From an uncultured Tidjanibacter sp. (GTDB lineage Bacteria > Bacteroidota > Bacteroidia > Bacteroidales > Rikenellaceae): a stretch of 64,000 nucleotides of DNA. The notes below the pieces were generated by a model. The model was not told where the DNA came from, made no database searches, and worked only from the letters and a program-made list of their open reading frames with translations. Location of the stretch: positions 248,001-312,000 of the forward strand of contig CANTVF010000001.1 of assembly GCA_947852905.1 (NCBI GenBank). Direction: 5' to 3'. Shown piece by piece: positions 7,716 through 17,161 of the stretch. Made by a program: the position numbers and the translations under genes. Positions within the stretch are counted from its first letter, which is position 1. Each line of letters begins with the position of its first letter.

Positions 7716-8630
7716 TCAACCTCCAAATTTTTCGATGAAAAAAATCATCTTTTTTTTATCCTCCCTCGCAAACCATTCGATTTCGGGATCTCGGCGGAAC
7801 CATGTCAACTGGCGTTTCGCATACCTGCGTGAATTGCGCTGTATGAGTTCCACGGCTCTGTCGAGAGTGTACTCACCGTCGAAATAGTCGAATAACTCCT
7901 TGTAACCCACTGTCTGAAGAGCGTTGAGCTGCTTGTTAGGGTATAGCGATCTGGCTTCCGATTCGAGGCCTGCCTGCATCATGAGTTCCACTCGGCGGTC
8001 GATACGTGCGTATAATTCTGCGCGAGGCATGTCTATACCTATTTTTATTATTCTGAACGGCCTTTCGGCTACATAGCCTTTCCTTTGTCCGGAATAAGGC
8101 TTGCCTGTTTGCCTGCACACTTCTACGGCGCGTATCACGCGTGCCGGATTATCGCGGTCGACCTGTGCGTAGTAATCCGGATCGAGTTCGCGAAGTTCGG
8201 CGAGCAGGGGAGCCAGACCATTGTGGCGTACGATATCTTCGAGCGAAGTGCGCAATGCCCGGTCGGTTTCCGGAAATTCGTCGAATCCGCGGCACAATGC
8301 GTCTATATACAGTCCGGAACCTCCGACAGCAATGACGTAATCATGGACGGCGAATAATTCGGCCAGCAGTGCCAGAGCCTCTTTTTCGAATATTCCGGCA
8401 TTGTATTCTGCGGTTATATCTCTGTCTGCGATAAAATAGTGTTTCGCTCTGGACAGTTGTTCCGCTGACGGTTGTGCCGTGCCTATGGGCATTCCGCGGA
8501 ATACCTGTCTGGAGTCTGTAGAAATCACCGGTGCGGAGAAGTGTTCGGCCAGTTCGATGCTTAAATCCGTCTTGCCCGATCCGGTAGCTCCGACTATGAC
8601 GATCAGAGTGCCTCGTTTGTCAGAACTCAT
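7716..8630 (-). CDS. miaA: tRNA dimethylallyltransferase MiaA
   Basis: A 304-residue cytosolic enzyme that adds a dimethylallyl group to A37 of tRNAs reading UNN codons, the first step of ms2i6A synthesis. The P-loop GATGSGKT is at residues 14-21, and 'STDSRQVFRGMPIGTAQP' (37-54) holds the catalytic Asp and DSRQ motif. 'AVGGSGLYIDAL' lies near 100, and the RRxxxRQLTWFRR-type tail is seen as 'RRYAKRQLTWFRRD'. Length is normal. Its start overlaps the stop of the gene upstream by 11 bases, so the two are co-transcribed. The tRNA-Gly gene follows on the same strand. Confidence 0.97.
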   Translation of the reverse strand: MSSDKRGTLIVIVGATGSGKTDLSIELAEHFSAPVISTDSRQVFRGMPIGTAQPSAEQLSRAKHYFIADRDITAEYNAGIFEKEALALLAELFAVHDYVIAVGGSGLYIDALCRGFDEFPETDRALRTSLEDIVRHNGLAPLLAELRELDPDYYAQVDRDNPARVIRAVEVCRQTGKPYSGQRKGYVAERPFRIIKIGIDMPRAELYARIDRRVELMMQAGLESEARSLYPNKQLNALQTVGYKELFDYFDGEYTLDRAVELIQRNSRRYAKRQLTWFRRDPEIEWFAREDKKKMIFFIEKFGG

Positions 8631-9141
8631 CGTAGCCGTAGTCTTCGTCTTCGGTACCTTCGAATCCTTCGAATTCGGACATCATGTCGCCGAAAGGATC
8701 GTCGTTTTCGATTTCACCGTCGGCATCCTGCAAAGGAGGCTCGCCTTCCGCATAGGCAACGCGCGGATACGTCGAAGATGCATCCGCATTTTTCATATCC
8801 GTTATTTCCATATAAAGCGATCTGCCGCTGAGAACGTCGAACATGAAAATAAGCCGGTTTATGCCTTCCGCCAGCAAAGACCTGATTTGGGCTCCCTCCA
8901 TGGGAACGGTGGCCACCTGCGAATCCTCATCGAACATGTCCATCATGGTGTATTCCTGTAGTTTGTTCCAAGCATCGTCGGCCGCAAAAAAAGACGAGAA
9001 GCCCTGTCTATCGTATCCGAGATCGTCGCACAGCAGATTATGCATGCCGAGCATATCAGTGTCGGCGGAAATTTCGTAGTCGCGCACGAAATCATCGGTT
9101 TCGTCGCTCAATACTCTGACGGTAAATATCTTGTTTGTCAT
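8620..9141 (-). CDS. IS1096 TnpR/pRiA4b ORF-3-like domain protein
   Basis: A protein of about 173 residues, start placed at 9141 (MTNKIFTVRVLSDETDDFVRD); an upstream in-frame start is less likely. The N-terminal 130 residues resemble the 'IS1096 element passenger TnpR' / pRiA4b ORF-3 domain, which despite its name is mostly found in stand-alone chromosomal proteins of unknown function. The C-terminal 40 residues are very acidic (many D and E), perhaps disordered. It overlaps miaA by 11 bases in Bacteroidales-like synteny. No mobile element lies near it, so the name should not be read as transposition. Confidence 0.65.
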   Translation of the reverse strand: MTNKIFTVRVLSDETDDFVRDYEISADTDMLGMHNLLCDDLGYDRQGFSSFFAADDAWNKLQEYTMMDMFDEDSQVATVPMEGAQIRSLLAEGINRLIFMFDVLSGRSLYMEITDMKNADASSTYPRVAYAEGEPPLQDADGEIENDDPFGDMMSEFEGFEGTEDEDYGYDEF

Positions 9142-9230
9142 ATAGGTCTTGAATTTATGTTCGGTAGAAATGGACTGGTGTGTATCGGATTCGCAGCATG
9201 ACAAAACCGATGCAACCGAATACAAAGGTA

Positions 9231-10262
9231 TTATTTTCGGACGGTATTAGATAATCCTGTCAGAAATTCCATAACATCTATGCCGTCCGGATAGTCCCAC
9301 GGAGCAGGGTGTTGTGCGCATCCGAAGGGTACTGCACGTGGATGACGGACACAGTCGCTTACTATGCACTGAAGCTGGGTGTCGTGTCCGGCGATCCATT
9401 TTTCGACTGCCGCCATGTCGGAATACCTATATAATACAATGTCGCTTAATGAGACCGGAAAGGTGTTGCCTTCCGTCATGACGAACGTACCGCAGTCCGT
9501 ATATCCTATTCCGGCCGCGGCGAGTTCGCCTTTAGTGCGCCTGTAATTGTTGTAGTATTTTGGGTTTATACTCGCCGTATCCGGAGGAGCTATCGCTGTG
9601 CCGAGCCGCTCGGTGTCGTATTCCTCCGGTATGAAGATCATGCTTACGTTACGACAACCGAGGCCGCTGTATGAGAATATGTCTTTCTGCAAAAGTTTCA
9701 GATCGTGTTCGGATTCTTTGCCGGAAAGGACGGCCACCGAGCCGCGGCTTCCGCGTATCAGTGCCGGAATGGTGCCGAAACGGCTGCGGAAATAGCGTCC
9801 GCTGTTGTCGCTGCCGGTCGCTATGACTGCGTCGTATTCGTTGGTGTCGTCATAGTCGTATATTTTTATTTCCGGAGCGATGTTACGTAGTTCGGCTATC
9901 ACATGCCTCATCAGTACAGTGTCTTTTGAGGAGGGTTTTATGCATGGTATATGTCCGGCGGCGATCACGTACATAAGGTCGGCGAATCCGACGAGCGGAA
10001 TATTGCCTGCCATTATGACGGCCACTTTACGGGCTTCGGCGGCAACCTCGTATCCGGACAACCATTTTTCCAGTATGCGTTCGGTGAGCATGTCTTCGCA
10101 TAGCGCTTGTACGGCCTGTTTTATATCCCCGGCGAGAAACCACGGATTTGCAACCGTCGCTTCGGATATTACGGACGCAGTCTTTTCATCGTCGCCGAAG
10201 TTGCCGAGATGCTCGCCCAATCGGCTGAAAATATTTATATATAATGCCTTATTGCTATTCAT
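9231..10262 (-). CDS. LuxC-like acyl-CoA reductase
   Basis: A 343-residue member of the LuxC family (PF05893), related to aldehyde dehydrogenases, which reduces acyl-CoA to aldehyde with NADPH. Seen are 'VAVIMAGNIPLVGFADLMYVI' (nucleotide-binding region, about 78-98), 'KPSSKDTVL' near 110, 'GSRGSVAVLSG' near 175 and 'YSGLGCRNVSMIFIP', where the cysteine of GCRN is the likely acyl-thioester nucleophile. The C-terminus 'RAVPFGCAQHPAPWDYPDG' is typical of the Bacteroidetes branch. Its physiological substrate there is not settled. It lies in a minus-strand run between the M23 pair and the miaA operon. Confidence 0.85.
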   Translation of the reverse strand: MNSNKALYINIFSRLGEHLGNFGDDEKTASVISEATVANPWFLAGDIKQAVQALCEDMLTERILEKWLSGYEVAAEARKVAVIMAGNIPLVGFADLMYVIAAGHIPCIKPSSKDTVLMRHVIAELRNIAPEIKIYDYDDTNEYDAVIATGSDNSGRYFRSRFGTIPALIRGSRGSVAVLSGKESEHDLKLLQKDIFSYSGLGCRNVSMIFIPEEYDTERLGTAIAPPDTASINPKYYNNYRRTKGELAAAGIGYTDCGTFVMTEGNTFPVSLSDIVLYRYSDMAAVEKWIAGHDTQLQCIVSDCVRHPRAVPFGCAQHPAPWDYPDGIDVMEFLTGLSNTVRK

Positions 10263-10275
10263 GTAAAGCGGTATA

Positions 10276-11229
10276 TTAGTCGAACGACTGCATGCCTCGC
10301 TGGGCTATTCTTATGATTTGGGCATATTCGTCCGGAGACAGTTCCATGAAGAAATAATTTATGGGATCTATGGCTGTTCCGTTGTATCGTACTTCGTAGT
10401 GAAGGTGCGGAGCGAGTGAAAGGCCTGTGTTGCCCGACAGGGCTATTATGTCTCCGCGCTTTACCGACTGGCCTTTCTTTACAAGCAGTTTGCTCAGATG
10501 GTTGTAGTGGGTTTCGTAACCGTTGCCGTGGTCTATGACTACCGATAATCCGGATGTGGATGCCCGTCGCGAGGCGTCTGCCACTATACCGTCGGCCGTA
10601 GCGAAGATGCGCGATTCCTCCGGCACCGTGAAGTCGACGCCGTCATGCTGCGTGAGTGTCTTGTAGAACGGATGTATGCGTTCGCCGAACGATGCCGTCA
10701 GCGATGTGAGATCGTTGTTGATGACCGGTTGTATGGCTGGAATGCGGTTGAGCGTGTCGCCCATGTTTCTGCATGCGGTCAGAATTGCGTTGAGTCGGGT
10801 TTCCGATGCGGATATTGCTGTTTCGATGTTGTCGAGTCTTTCTAAGAAATCTTTTCCGAGTTCCGAATTGCTCATTTCCCGTAGCCGTTCCATGTCGCTC
10901 CAGCGCGAATCTTCTTCGTACAGGTAATACGGTTCCGCCTCGAACAGCATTCCGAATACGTTCCGGTCACGTTCTGTGACACTTTGAAGGGCATCTTCGA
11001 GCAATGTCATGCGGTCGGTCAACGCCTCGTATTCGGTACGCAGTTTTTCGGTGGATTTGCGCAGCTCGTACTCGCGTCTCGTGTCGAACAGTGCGGAAAA
11101 CACGACATAGTATATCATGCATGCTGCTATTAGGACGAACAGATTGACGGTAAAGCGGATTATGGCCCGTCTTATTCTGACGCTCCGTGTCTCTTCCAGC
11201 GGAGGAAATATTTTGTGACGTTTTGCCAT
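10276..11229 (-). CDS. M23 family peptidoglycan endopeptidase, membrane-anchored
   Basis: A 317-residue protein with one transmembrane segment (about 27-47), a periplasmic coiled coil (about 55-90) and a LytM/M23 domain (about 170-295). The zinc ligands are present: HDGVD (HxxxD) and HLHYEV (HxH). It is predicted to cleave peptide cross-links in peptidoglycan, or to regulate such cleavage. It follows a paralogue of the same architecture by 7 bases, so the two are one operon. In Bacteroidetes such pairs are usually found next to alaS, as here. Confidence 0.9.
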   Translation of the reverse strand: MAKRHKIFPPLEETRSVRIRRAIIRFTVNLFVLIAACMIYYVVFSALFDTRREYELRKSTEKLRTEYEALTDRMTLLEDALQSVTERDRNVFGMLFEAEPYYLYEEDSRWSDMERLREMSNSELGKDFLERLDNIETAISASETRLNAILTACRNMGDTLNRIPAIQPVINNDLTSLTASFGERIHPFYKTLTQHDGVDFTVPEESRIFATADGIVADASRRASTSGLSVVIDHGNGYETHYNHLSKLLVKKGQSVKRGDIIALSGNTGLSLAPHLHYEVRYNGTAIDPINYFFMELSPDEYAQIIRIAQRGMQSFD

Positions 11230-11236
11230 GCTTGCC

Positions 11237-12214
11237 TTATTCGAGTAATTCGTATGAGGTCGTTTGGACAGACTGGATTATCCGTTCGAACTCTTCGGGA
11301 TCCATGTCGCGGCGGAAATAGTTGATGGGGTTTACTGTATGCCCCATAAATATGACTTCGTAATGGAGGTGGGGACCCGTAGAACCTCCCGTATTACCTA
11401 CGCGACCTATCTGTTCGCCGCGCGATACACGTTGTCCCGGTTCGACGTCTATTTGCGATAGATGTGCATAGCGTGTCTGGTAACCGAATCCGTGGTCGAT
11501 CAGTATCTGTCTGCCGTATCCGCGGCGACGGAACCCTATGTCGGTAGCCTTTACGACACCGTTGCCTGTAGCATATACCGGATCGCCTATGTCGGCAGGC
11601 ATGTCTATGCCTTCATGCTTTATATACCTTTTGTATATTGGATGAAACCGATTGCCGTATGCACCTATATTATTGCGCAGGTTGCGTTTGTCTATAGGCC
11701 AGATTGCCGGCACTGCCGTAGCCATGGTCTCCTTGTCGGTGGCCAGCATTTGCAACTGGTCGAGCGAACGCGACTGAAGATATATCTTGCGGCCGAGTCT
11801 GTCGAGCAATTTCCAATTCGAAACCATTATACCGCTATATTCGTATCCGTTCAAGTCGGCGTATACGGAGTCGGGATAGGGAATGTAGATGCCCGGAATG
11901 TACATGGTATCAGCGCCGAATAGCGGACGGTATACCTTGATATCGCGTTGGTGAATGGCATCCAGCCTGGCTTCGGCTTCGCTTATTCTTCTGGAGAGTA
12001 TGTCATACCGTACCAACAGTTCGTCGTTTTCGCGGGCGATTCTCTCCATCTTAGGTGTGCGGAAAGCGAGCGAGAAAAGCATGTTGAGAATGCAGACGAG
12101 CAGAAACAACACGATTCCGTGGCGCAGATAACGATAGATACGCAACCTGACAGGTTCGCGTATCCGTTCGTATGTCAACGTATCCGGATTGAATCTGTAT
12201 TCTTTTCCTGCCAT
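11237..12214 (-). CDS. M23 family peptidoglycan endopeptidase, membrane-anchored (paralogue)
   Basis: A protein of about 325 residues. The start at 12214 (MAGKEYRFNPDTLTYERI) is chosen because a good promoter lies at 12275-12306, which would put the longer start upstream of the transcript, and because the family starts this way. One membrane span (about 33-52), a coiled coil (about 60-90) and a C-terminal LytM domain with intact ligands HEGID and HLHYEV. A division or elongation role is plausible but not shown. First gene of the two-gene operon, divergent from alaS. Confidence 0.9.
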   Translation of the reverse strand: MAGKEYRFNPDTLTYERIREPVRLRIYRYLRHGIVLFLLVCILNMLFSLAFRTPKMERIARENDELLVRYDILSRRISEAEARLDAIHQRDIKVYRPLFGADTMYIPGIYIPYPDSVYADLNGYEYSGIMVSNWKLLDRLGRKIYLQSRSLDQLQMLATDKETMATAVPAIWPIDKRNLRNNIGAYGNRFHPIYKRYIKHEGIDMPADIGDPVYATGNGVVKATDIGFRRRGYGRQILIDHGFGYQTRYAHLSQIDVEPGQRVSRGEQIGRVGNTGGSTGPHLHYEVIFMGHTVNPINYFRRDMDPEEFERIIQSVQTTSYELLE

Positions 12215-12274
12215 AAAAGCGCGAATGTGTCTCTCCGGCTGGGAATAGTCTCCAAATAAACCGGAACCGACATA

Positions 12275-12306
12275 CAAAATTAAGGTAATTTGAGTAATTT
12301 TACAAC
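12275..12306 (-). promoter_or_regulatory. Promoter of the M23 operon
   Basis: On the minus strand GTTG (12306-12303), 20-base spacer, TAATTTTG (12282-12275), close to the Bacteroidetes consensus. It places the transcript start near 12268, which supports the ATG at 12214. Confidence 0.6.
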
Positions 12307-12399
12307 CTCATTGTCCTTGCCTGTCGCAGACGTAATATGTAGGCGTCTGCCATGTGCAAACGGGAAGAAAGATCGGAATATTATATTGAAAAACGAGAT

Positions 12400-15033
12400 A
12401 TGGAGTCTAACGAAATCAGGGAAACGTTCCTTGAATTTTTCCGCAGTAAACAACATACCATAGTCCCTTCGGCGCCTATGGTAGTGAAAAACGATCCTAC
12501 GCTGATGTTCACCAATGCCGGCATGAACCAGTTCAAGGATATTTTTTTGGGTAACAGTCCGGCCAAATACCCGCGTGTAGCCGATTCGCAGAAATGTCTG
12601 CGCGTTTCCGGCAAGCACAACGATCTCGACGAAGTGGGACACGATACATATCATCATACCATGTTCGAGATGCTCGGTAACTGGTCTTTCGGAGATTATT
12701 TCAAAAAGGAGGCTATCGAGTGGGCTTGGGAACTGCTTACGAAGGTTTTCGGTCTGCCTGAAGACAGGATATATGCGACCGTGTTCGAAGGCAATCCGGC
12801 CGAGGGCGTGGATTTCGACTCGGAAGCCTATGAGCAGTGGCAGCGTTTCCTGCCCGAGGAGAGGATACTGAAAGGCAACAAGAAAGATAATTTTTGGGAA
12901 ATGGGCGATACAGGGCCCTGCGGTCCGTGCAGCGAGATACATTTCGATCTGCGTGACGAAGCCGAACGCAAAGCGCTGCCCGGACGCGACCTCGTGAATG
13001 CCGGCCACCCGCAGGTGATCGAGATATGGAATCTCGTGTTCATGCAGTATAATCGCAAGGCTAACGGGACGCTCGAAGAATTGCCTACTCATCACGTGGA
13101 TACAGGTATGGGTTTCGAGCGTCTGTGTATGATAATGCAGGGCGTTCAGAGCAATTACGATACGGACATATTCCAACCCATAATACGTAAAATAGCGGAT
13201 ATGGCCGGCAAGCGCTACGGGGATGATGCGCAGAGCGACGTGGCCATGAGGGTAATAGCCGACCATTTGCGTGCAATATCGTTCTCTATAGCCGACGGGC
13301 AGTTGCCTTCCAATGTAAAGGCAGGATATGTCATACGACGGATATTGCGCCGTGCGGTGCGGTACGGTTACACCTATCTGGGATTTACCGAGCCTTTCAT
13401 ATGCCGTCTGGTGGATACGCTCGTCGGGCAAATGGGCGGTCAGTATCCTGAACTCGTTTCACAGAAGACATTGATTAAAAATGTCATACAGGAGGAGGAG
13501 AGCGCATTCCTGAAAACTCTCGCCACCGGTATCAATATGCTCGACGGTATCATCAAGAGGGCGAAGACGGAAGGTGTCGGCGAAATATCCGGGCACGATG
13601 CGTTCGTGTTGTATGACACTTACGGGTTCCCCATAGACCTGACGGAGCTTATTTCTCGCGAAAACGACCTGACGGTAGACCTCGCCGGATTCGAGAAAGA
13701 GCTTCAGGCGCAGAAGGAGCGTTCGCGTAATGCAGCGGCGGTGGATACCGACGACTGGGTACAGATATATCCTGTGGAACGCAGCGTCTTTACAGGCTAC
13801 GACACTTTGAAAGAGACGGTACGCATATCGCGTTACAGGAAAGTGGCCACTAAGGGTAAGACATTCTACCAGTTGGTTTTCGACCGCACGCCGTTCTACG
13901 GAAATTCTGGCGGTCAGGTCGGCGATCGCGGTTACATAGAGAATGCGCAGGAACGTATCGTGATAGTGGATACGCAGAAAGACAATAATCTGACGGTGCA
14001 TATAGCCGAACGGCTGCCGGAAGACCCGGCCGCAGAGTTTACGGCCGTAGTGGATGAAGCCAAACGTACCGCATCGGCCAACAACCATACCGCGACGCAT
14101 CTGTTGCACGAGGCTTTGCGCAAGACGCTCGGAACGCATGTGGAGCAGAAGGGATCGTTAGTCAATCCGGACTATCTGCGGTTCGACTTTTCGCATTTCC
14201 AGAAAGTGACGCCGGAACAGTTACGCGAGGTGGAACGTCTGGTCAATGCATCCATAAGGGCCAACTATCCTCTGGTCGAAAATAGGAACTGCACGATAGA
14301 CGAGGCCCGCAAACTCGGAGCCATGATGCTTTTCGGTGAGAAATACGGAGAAGTGGTGCGGACTATACGTTTCGGCTCTTCGATAGAGCTGTGCGGCGGT
14401 ACGCATGCTTCGGCTACGGGTAATCTCGGCTTTTTCCGTATCGTTTCAGAGAGTGCCATATCGGCCGGCGTAAGGCGTATAGAGGCGGTTACTGGAGCCA
14501 AGGCTGAAGATATGGTATACGCAATGCAGGACACGTTGTCCGGGTTGCAGGAGATCGTGCACAGTCCTGCGGTCGTTCAGGCCGTGAAGAAACTGTTCGA
14601 CGACAATGCCGAGTTGCGTCAGAAAACCGAAGAACTCATACGGGAGAAAGTCATGCAGTTCGTACAGGGAATGCTGTCGGAGTTTTCCGATGCGATGCAG
14701 AACGGGATGCCTATGGTATTGGCGCAGGAAATTCCTCTCGGCGCAGAGCATATAAAGGATATAGCTGCGGCGATCCGTTCCCGTATTCCCAATCTTGCTC
14801 TGGTGCTCGGAACTAAACGCGACGGTAAGGTGAGTCTCGGTATTGTGTTGGGTGATAATATTGTAGCCCTCGGTATTAATGCTGCAGATGTGGTGCGTGC
14901 AGCGGCTAAGGAGATACAGGGCGGCGGCGGCGGTCAGCCTTTCTTCGCTACGGCAGGCGGCAAGAGACCGGAAGGACTCGATGCGGCTATGGCTACGGCA
15001 CAGCGTTTGATTGAAGAAAAACTGAAAGACTAA
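12400..15033 (+). CDS. alaS: Alanyl-tRNA synthetase
   Basis: An 877-residue class II synthetase that charges tRNA-Ala, with editing of Ser and Gly. Start 12400 ([17 protein letters not shown]) is preferred over an in-frame ATG at 12352. The aminoacylation domain has '[15 protein letters not shown]' and '[14 protein letters not shown]'. The editing domain has the zinc site HTATH ([13 protein letters not shown], near residue 565) and [10 protein letters not shown] (near 665). The C-terminal glycine-rich '[16 protein letters not shown]' of the DHHA1 domain is present. Length is usual. Followed 59 bases later by gpmI on the same strand. Confidence 0.98.
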   Translation: MESNEIRETFLEFFRSKQHTIVPSAPMVVKNDPTLMFTNAGMNQFKDIFLGNSPAKYPRVADSQKCLRVSGKHNDLDEVGHDTYHHTMFEMLGNWSFGDYFKKEAIEWAWELLTKVFGLPEDRIYATVFEGNPAEGVDFDSEAYEQWQRFLPEERILKGNKKDNFWEMGDTGPCGPCSEIHFDLRDEAERKALPGRDLVNAGHPQVIEIWNLVFMQYNRKANGTLEELPTHHVDTGMGFERLCMIMQGVQSNYDTDIFQPIIRKIADMAGKRYGDDAQSDVAMRVIADHLRAISFSIADGQLPSNVKAGYVIRRILRRAVRYGYTYLGFTEPFICRLVDTLVGQMGGQYPELVSQKTLIKNVIQEEESAFLKTLATGINMLDGIIKRAKTEGVGEISGHDAFVLYDTYGFPIDLTELISRENDLTVDLAGFEKELQAQKERSRNAAAVDTDDWVQIYPVERSVFTGYDTLKETVRISRYRKVATKGKTFYQLVFDRTPFYGNSGGQVGDRGYIENAQERIVIVDTQKDNNLTVHIAERLPEDPAAEFTAVVDEAKRTASANNHTATHLLHEALRKTLGTHVEQKGSLVNPDYLRFDFSHFQKVTPEQLREVERLVNASIRANYPLVENRNCTIDEARKLGAMMLFGEKYGEVVRTIRFGSSIELCGGTHASATGNLGFFRIVSESAISAGVRRIEAVTGAKAEDMVYAMQDTLSGLQEIVHSPAVVQAVKKLFDDNAELRQKTEELIREKVMQFVQGMLSEFSDAMQNGMPMVLAQEIPLGAEHIKDIAAAIRSRIPNLALVLGTKRDGKVSLGIVLGDNIVALGINAADVVRAAAKEIQGGGGGQPFFATAGGKRPEGLDAAMATAQRLIEEKLKD

Positions 15034-15092
15034 AAAGGCGTCCGGCAACGTTTGTTTGTCCGGAAGCAGAAACGGTTAAAAAACGATGTAAT

Positions 15093-16622
15093 ATGATAGA
15101 TAGGAAAGTATTGCTGATGATTCTGGACGGGTGGGGCATAGGCGACCACTCCAAAGGTGATGTCGTCTGGACGGCGCATCCTGAGTACCTCAATGCGCTT
15201 CAGGCGCAGTATCCGCACGCGCGGTTGCGTACCGACGGCGAGAATGTGGGATTGCCTGACGGCCAGATGGGTAACTCCGAAGTGGGGCATTTGAACATAG
15301 GCGCCGGACGGGTTGTATATCAGGATCTGGTAAAGATCAACCGTGCCATACGTGACAACTCCATAATGGAGAATCCGGAAATAAAGGCTGCATTTACCTA
15401 TGCCAAACAGAACGGAGCTCAGGTACACTTCATGGGGCTAGTATCCGACGGCGGCGTTCACAGTTCGCTTGAGCATCTTGAAAAATTGTGCGACATAGCC
15501 GATGAATACGGTACGCCCGCATTCGTCCACTGTTTCATGGACGGTCGCGACACCGATCCTATGAGCGGTAAGGGTTTCATATTGGAGCTTCAGAAGCACA
15601 TATACGGCAAGAACGTGCGCATAGCGTCTGTCATAGGACGTTATTACGCCATGGACCGTGACAAACGTTGGGAACGTATAAAACTGGCTTACGACCAACT
15701 TGTGAACGGGGTGGGAGAGAAAAGCACGGATATGGTAGCCAGCGTCCAGAAGTCGTATGACGAGGGTGTAACGGATGAATTTATCAAGCCGATAGTCGCA
15801 GTCGATAACAAGGACGAGGCTATCGGTACTATCAAGCCGAACGATGTGGTCATATTCTTCAATTTCCGCAACGACAGGGCCAAGGAGTTGACCATAGTGT
15901 TGACACAGGAGGATATGCCAGACGAGGGTATGCATACGCTTCCGCTTTATTATTGCACGATGACTCCTTACGATGCAAAATTCAAAGGGTTGCACATATT
16001 GTTCGATAAGGAGAATGTCCACAATACGATAGGCGAATATGTCGCTGCACAGGGATTGCGTCAGTTGCGTATAGCGGAGACGGAGAAGTATGCACATGTC
16101 ACGTTTTTTCTTAACGGCGGCAGGGAGGACAAGTTCGTCAACGAAGAGAGGATACTGATACCGTCGCCCAAGGTGGCTACCTATGACCTCAAACCGGAGA
16201 TGAGCGCATATGAAGTGAAAGACGCATTGGTCGGAGCGCTCAACACTGGAAAGTTCGATTTCATCGCCCTTAATTTCGCTAACGGCGACATGGTCGGGCA
16301 TACGGGAGTTTACGACGCCATAGTCAAAGCCGTAAAGGCTGTAGACGAATGTGCAAAGGAGGTGATAGAAACGGCCAAGCGCAACGGATACGAAGTGGTT
16401 GTCATAGCAGACCACGGCAATGCCGATCATGCGTTGAATGCCGACGGCAGCCCCAATACGGCCCATTCGCTGAATCCGGTGCCCATTATAGTGGTTTCGG
16501 ATCGGGTAACGGAGGTACATGACGGCGTGCTCGCCGATGTAGCGCCTACGGTACTCGCGCTTATGGGACTGGCTCAACCTAAAGAGATGACCGGTCATTC
16601 GCTCGTGGAGATGAAAAAATAG
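15093..16622 (+). CDS. gpmI: 2,3-bisphosphoglycerate-independent phosphoglycerate mutase
   Basis: A 509-residue manganese enzyme of the alkaline-phosphatase superfamily that interconverts 3- and 2-phosphoglycerate in glycolysis. '[10 protein letters not shown]' at 7-16 gives the first metal ligand, and '[15 protein letters not shown]' near 60-74 contains the catalytic serine. '[10 protein letters not shown]' near 150 and '[14 protein letters not shown]' near 435 supply further metal ligands. Length is standard. It follows alaS and ends before a perfect 32-bp palindrome. Confidence 0.98.
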   Translation: MIDRKVLLMILDGWGIGDHSKGDVVWTAHPEYLNALQAQYPHARLRTDGENVGLPDGQMGNSEVGHLNIGAGRVVYQDLVKINRAIRDNSIMENPEIKAAFTYAKQNGAQVHFMGLVSDGGVHSSLEHLEKLCDIADEYGTPAFVHCFMDGRDTDPMSGKGFILELQKHIYGKNVRIASVIGRYYAMDRDKRWERIKLAYDQLVNGVGEKSTDMVASVQKSYDEGVTDEFIKPIVAVDNKDEAIGTIKPNDVVIFFNFRNDRAKELTIVLTQEDMPDEGMHTLPLYYCTMTPYDAKFKGLHILFDKENVHNTIGEYVAAQGLRQLRIAETEKYAHVTFFLNGGREDKFVNEERILIPSPKVATYDLKPEMSAYEVKDALVGALNTGKFDFIALNFANGDMVGHTGVYDAIVKAVKAVDECAKEVIETAKRNGYEVVVIADHGNADHALNADGSPNTAHSLNPVPIIVVSDRVTEVHDGVLADVAPTVLALMGLAQPKEMTGHSLVEMKK

Positions 16623-16650
16623 TTTTTACTAAAATCTTGATTTTCTTTCG

Positions 16651-16682
16651 TAGCTGGGAGTCGACCGGTCGACTCCCAGCTA
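16651..16682. repeat. Perfect 32-bp palindrome after gpmI
   Basis: The two 16-base halves, TAGCTGGGAGTCGACC and its exact complement, abut without a loop. It may work as a terminator of gpmI in RNA (with a tight loop, but no proper T-tract), or as a protein-binding site. It holds two GTCGAC hexamers. Confidence 0.6.
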
Positions 16683-16713
16683 TCGTTTGGTTCGGGGTAA
16701 TTTTATTTGTTAT

Positions 16714-17085
16714 ATGATTATGAAAAATGTATTCTTAATTTTACTTGTTTTGTCGGCAGTGAGTTGCTTGTCGGTATCATGCGATAGATACACGGCCAAG
16801 GATTATATCGACGATTTGAATGAGTTGATAGAGGAAACGACCGAAAACGCATCTTCATACACGGCAGAAGATTGGGAAAAGGTTTCCAGAAGATTTGAAA
16901 AGATCAATAAGAAAGGTGCTAAAGCCTGCAAAAAATTGACCGATAAGCAGATTAAAGAAGTCGATAAACTCAGGGACGAGCTGGAAAAAACTTACATTAG
17001 TATCGACGGCGATAAACTAAAGGAAAAGTTGAACGATGCTTCCGAGCAGGCAAGTGAGGCATTGAAAGATATTTTCGGTAAATGA
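16714..17085 (+). CDS. Small helical lipoprotein of unknown function
   Basis: About 123 residues from 16714 (MIMKNVF...; the ATG at 16720 is equally possible). The signal sequence ends in a lipobox ('LSVSC', Cys about 21-23), after which the mature protein is short, charged and helical ('KDYIDDLNELIEETTENASS', then a lysine-rich stretch). It resembles small Bacteroidales lipoproteins of the DUF6565 kind, but I am not sure of this family name. Monocistronic, closed by a bidirectional terminator. Confidence 0.65.
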   Translation: MIMKNVFLILLVLSAVSCLSVSCDRYTAKDYIDDLNELIEETTENASSYTAEDWEKVSRRFEKINKKGAKACKKLTDKQIKEVDKLRDELEKTYISIDGDKLKEKLNDASEQASEALKDIFGK

Positions 17086-17108
17086 TATTCTATTAAATAT
17101 CATGACAT

Positions 17109-17145
17109 AAAAATACCCGTATAGTTGCTCTATACGGGTATTTTT
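17109..17145. terminator. Bidirectional terminator
   Basis: AAAAATACCCGTATAG (17109-17124), loop TTGCT, then its exact complement (17130-17145): a 16-bp stem with A/T tracts on both sides, lying between the convergent genes at 16714 and 17162. Confidence 0.93.
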
Positions 17146-17161
17146 TATCGGTTATGAGTAA

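Noticed and set aside
8620..9141. Mobile element because of the 'IS1096 TnpR' domain name
   Set aside because: No transposase or inverted repeats nearby and the gene is coupled to miaA; the name is historical.
12280..13431. 383-codon open frame antisense to alaS
   Set aside because: It lies wholly opposite the conserved alaS gene and shows no domain; it results from the codon bias of alaS.
15438..16598. 386-codon open frame antisense to gpmI
   Set aside because: Opposite a full gpmI; composition rich in R, H, Y and V typical of an antisense shadow.
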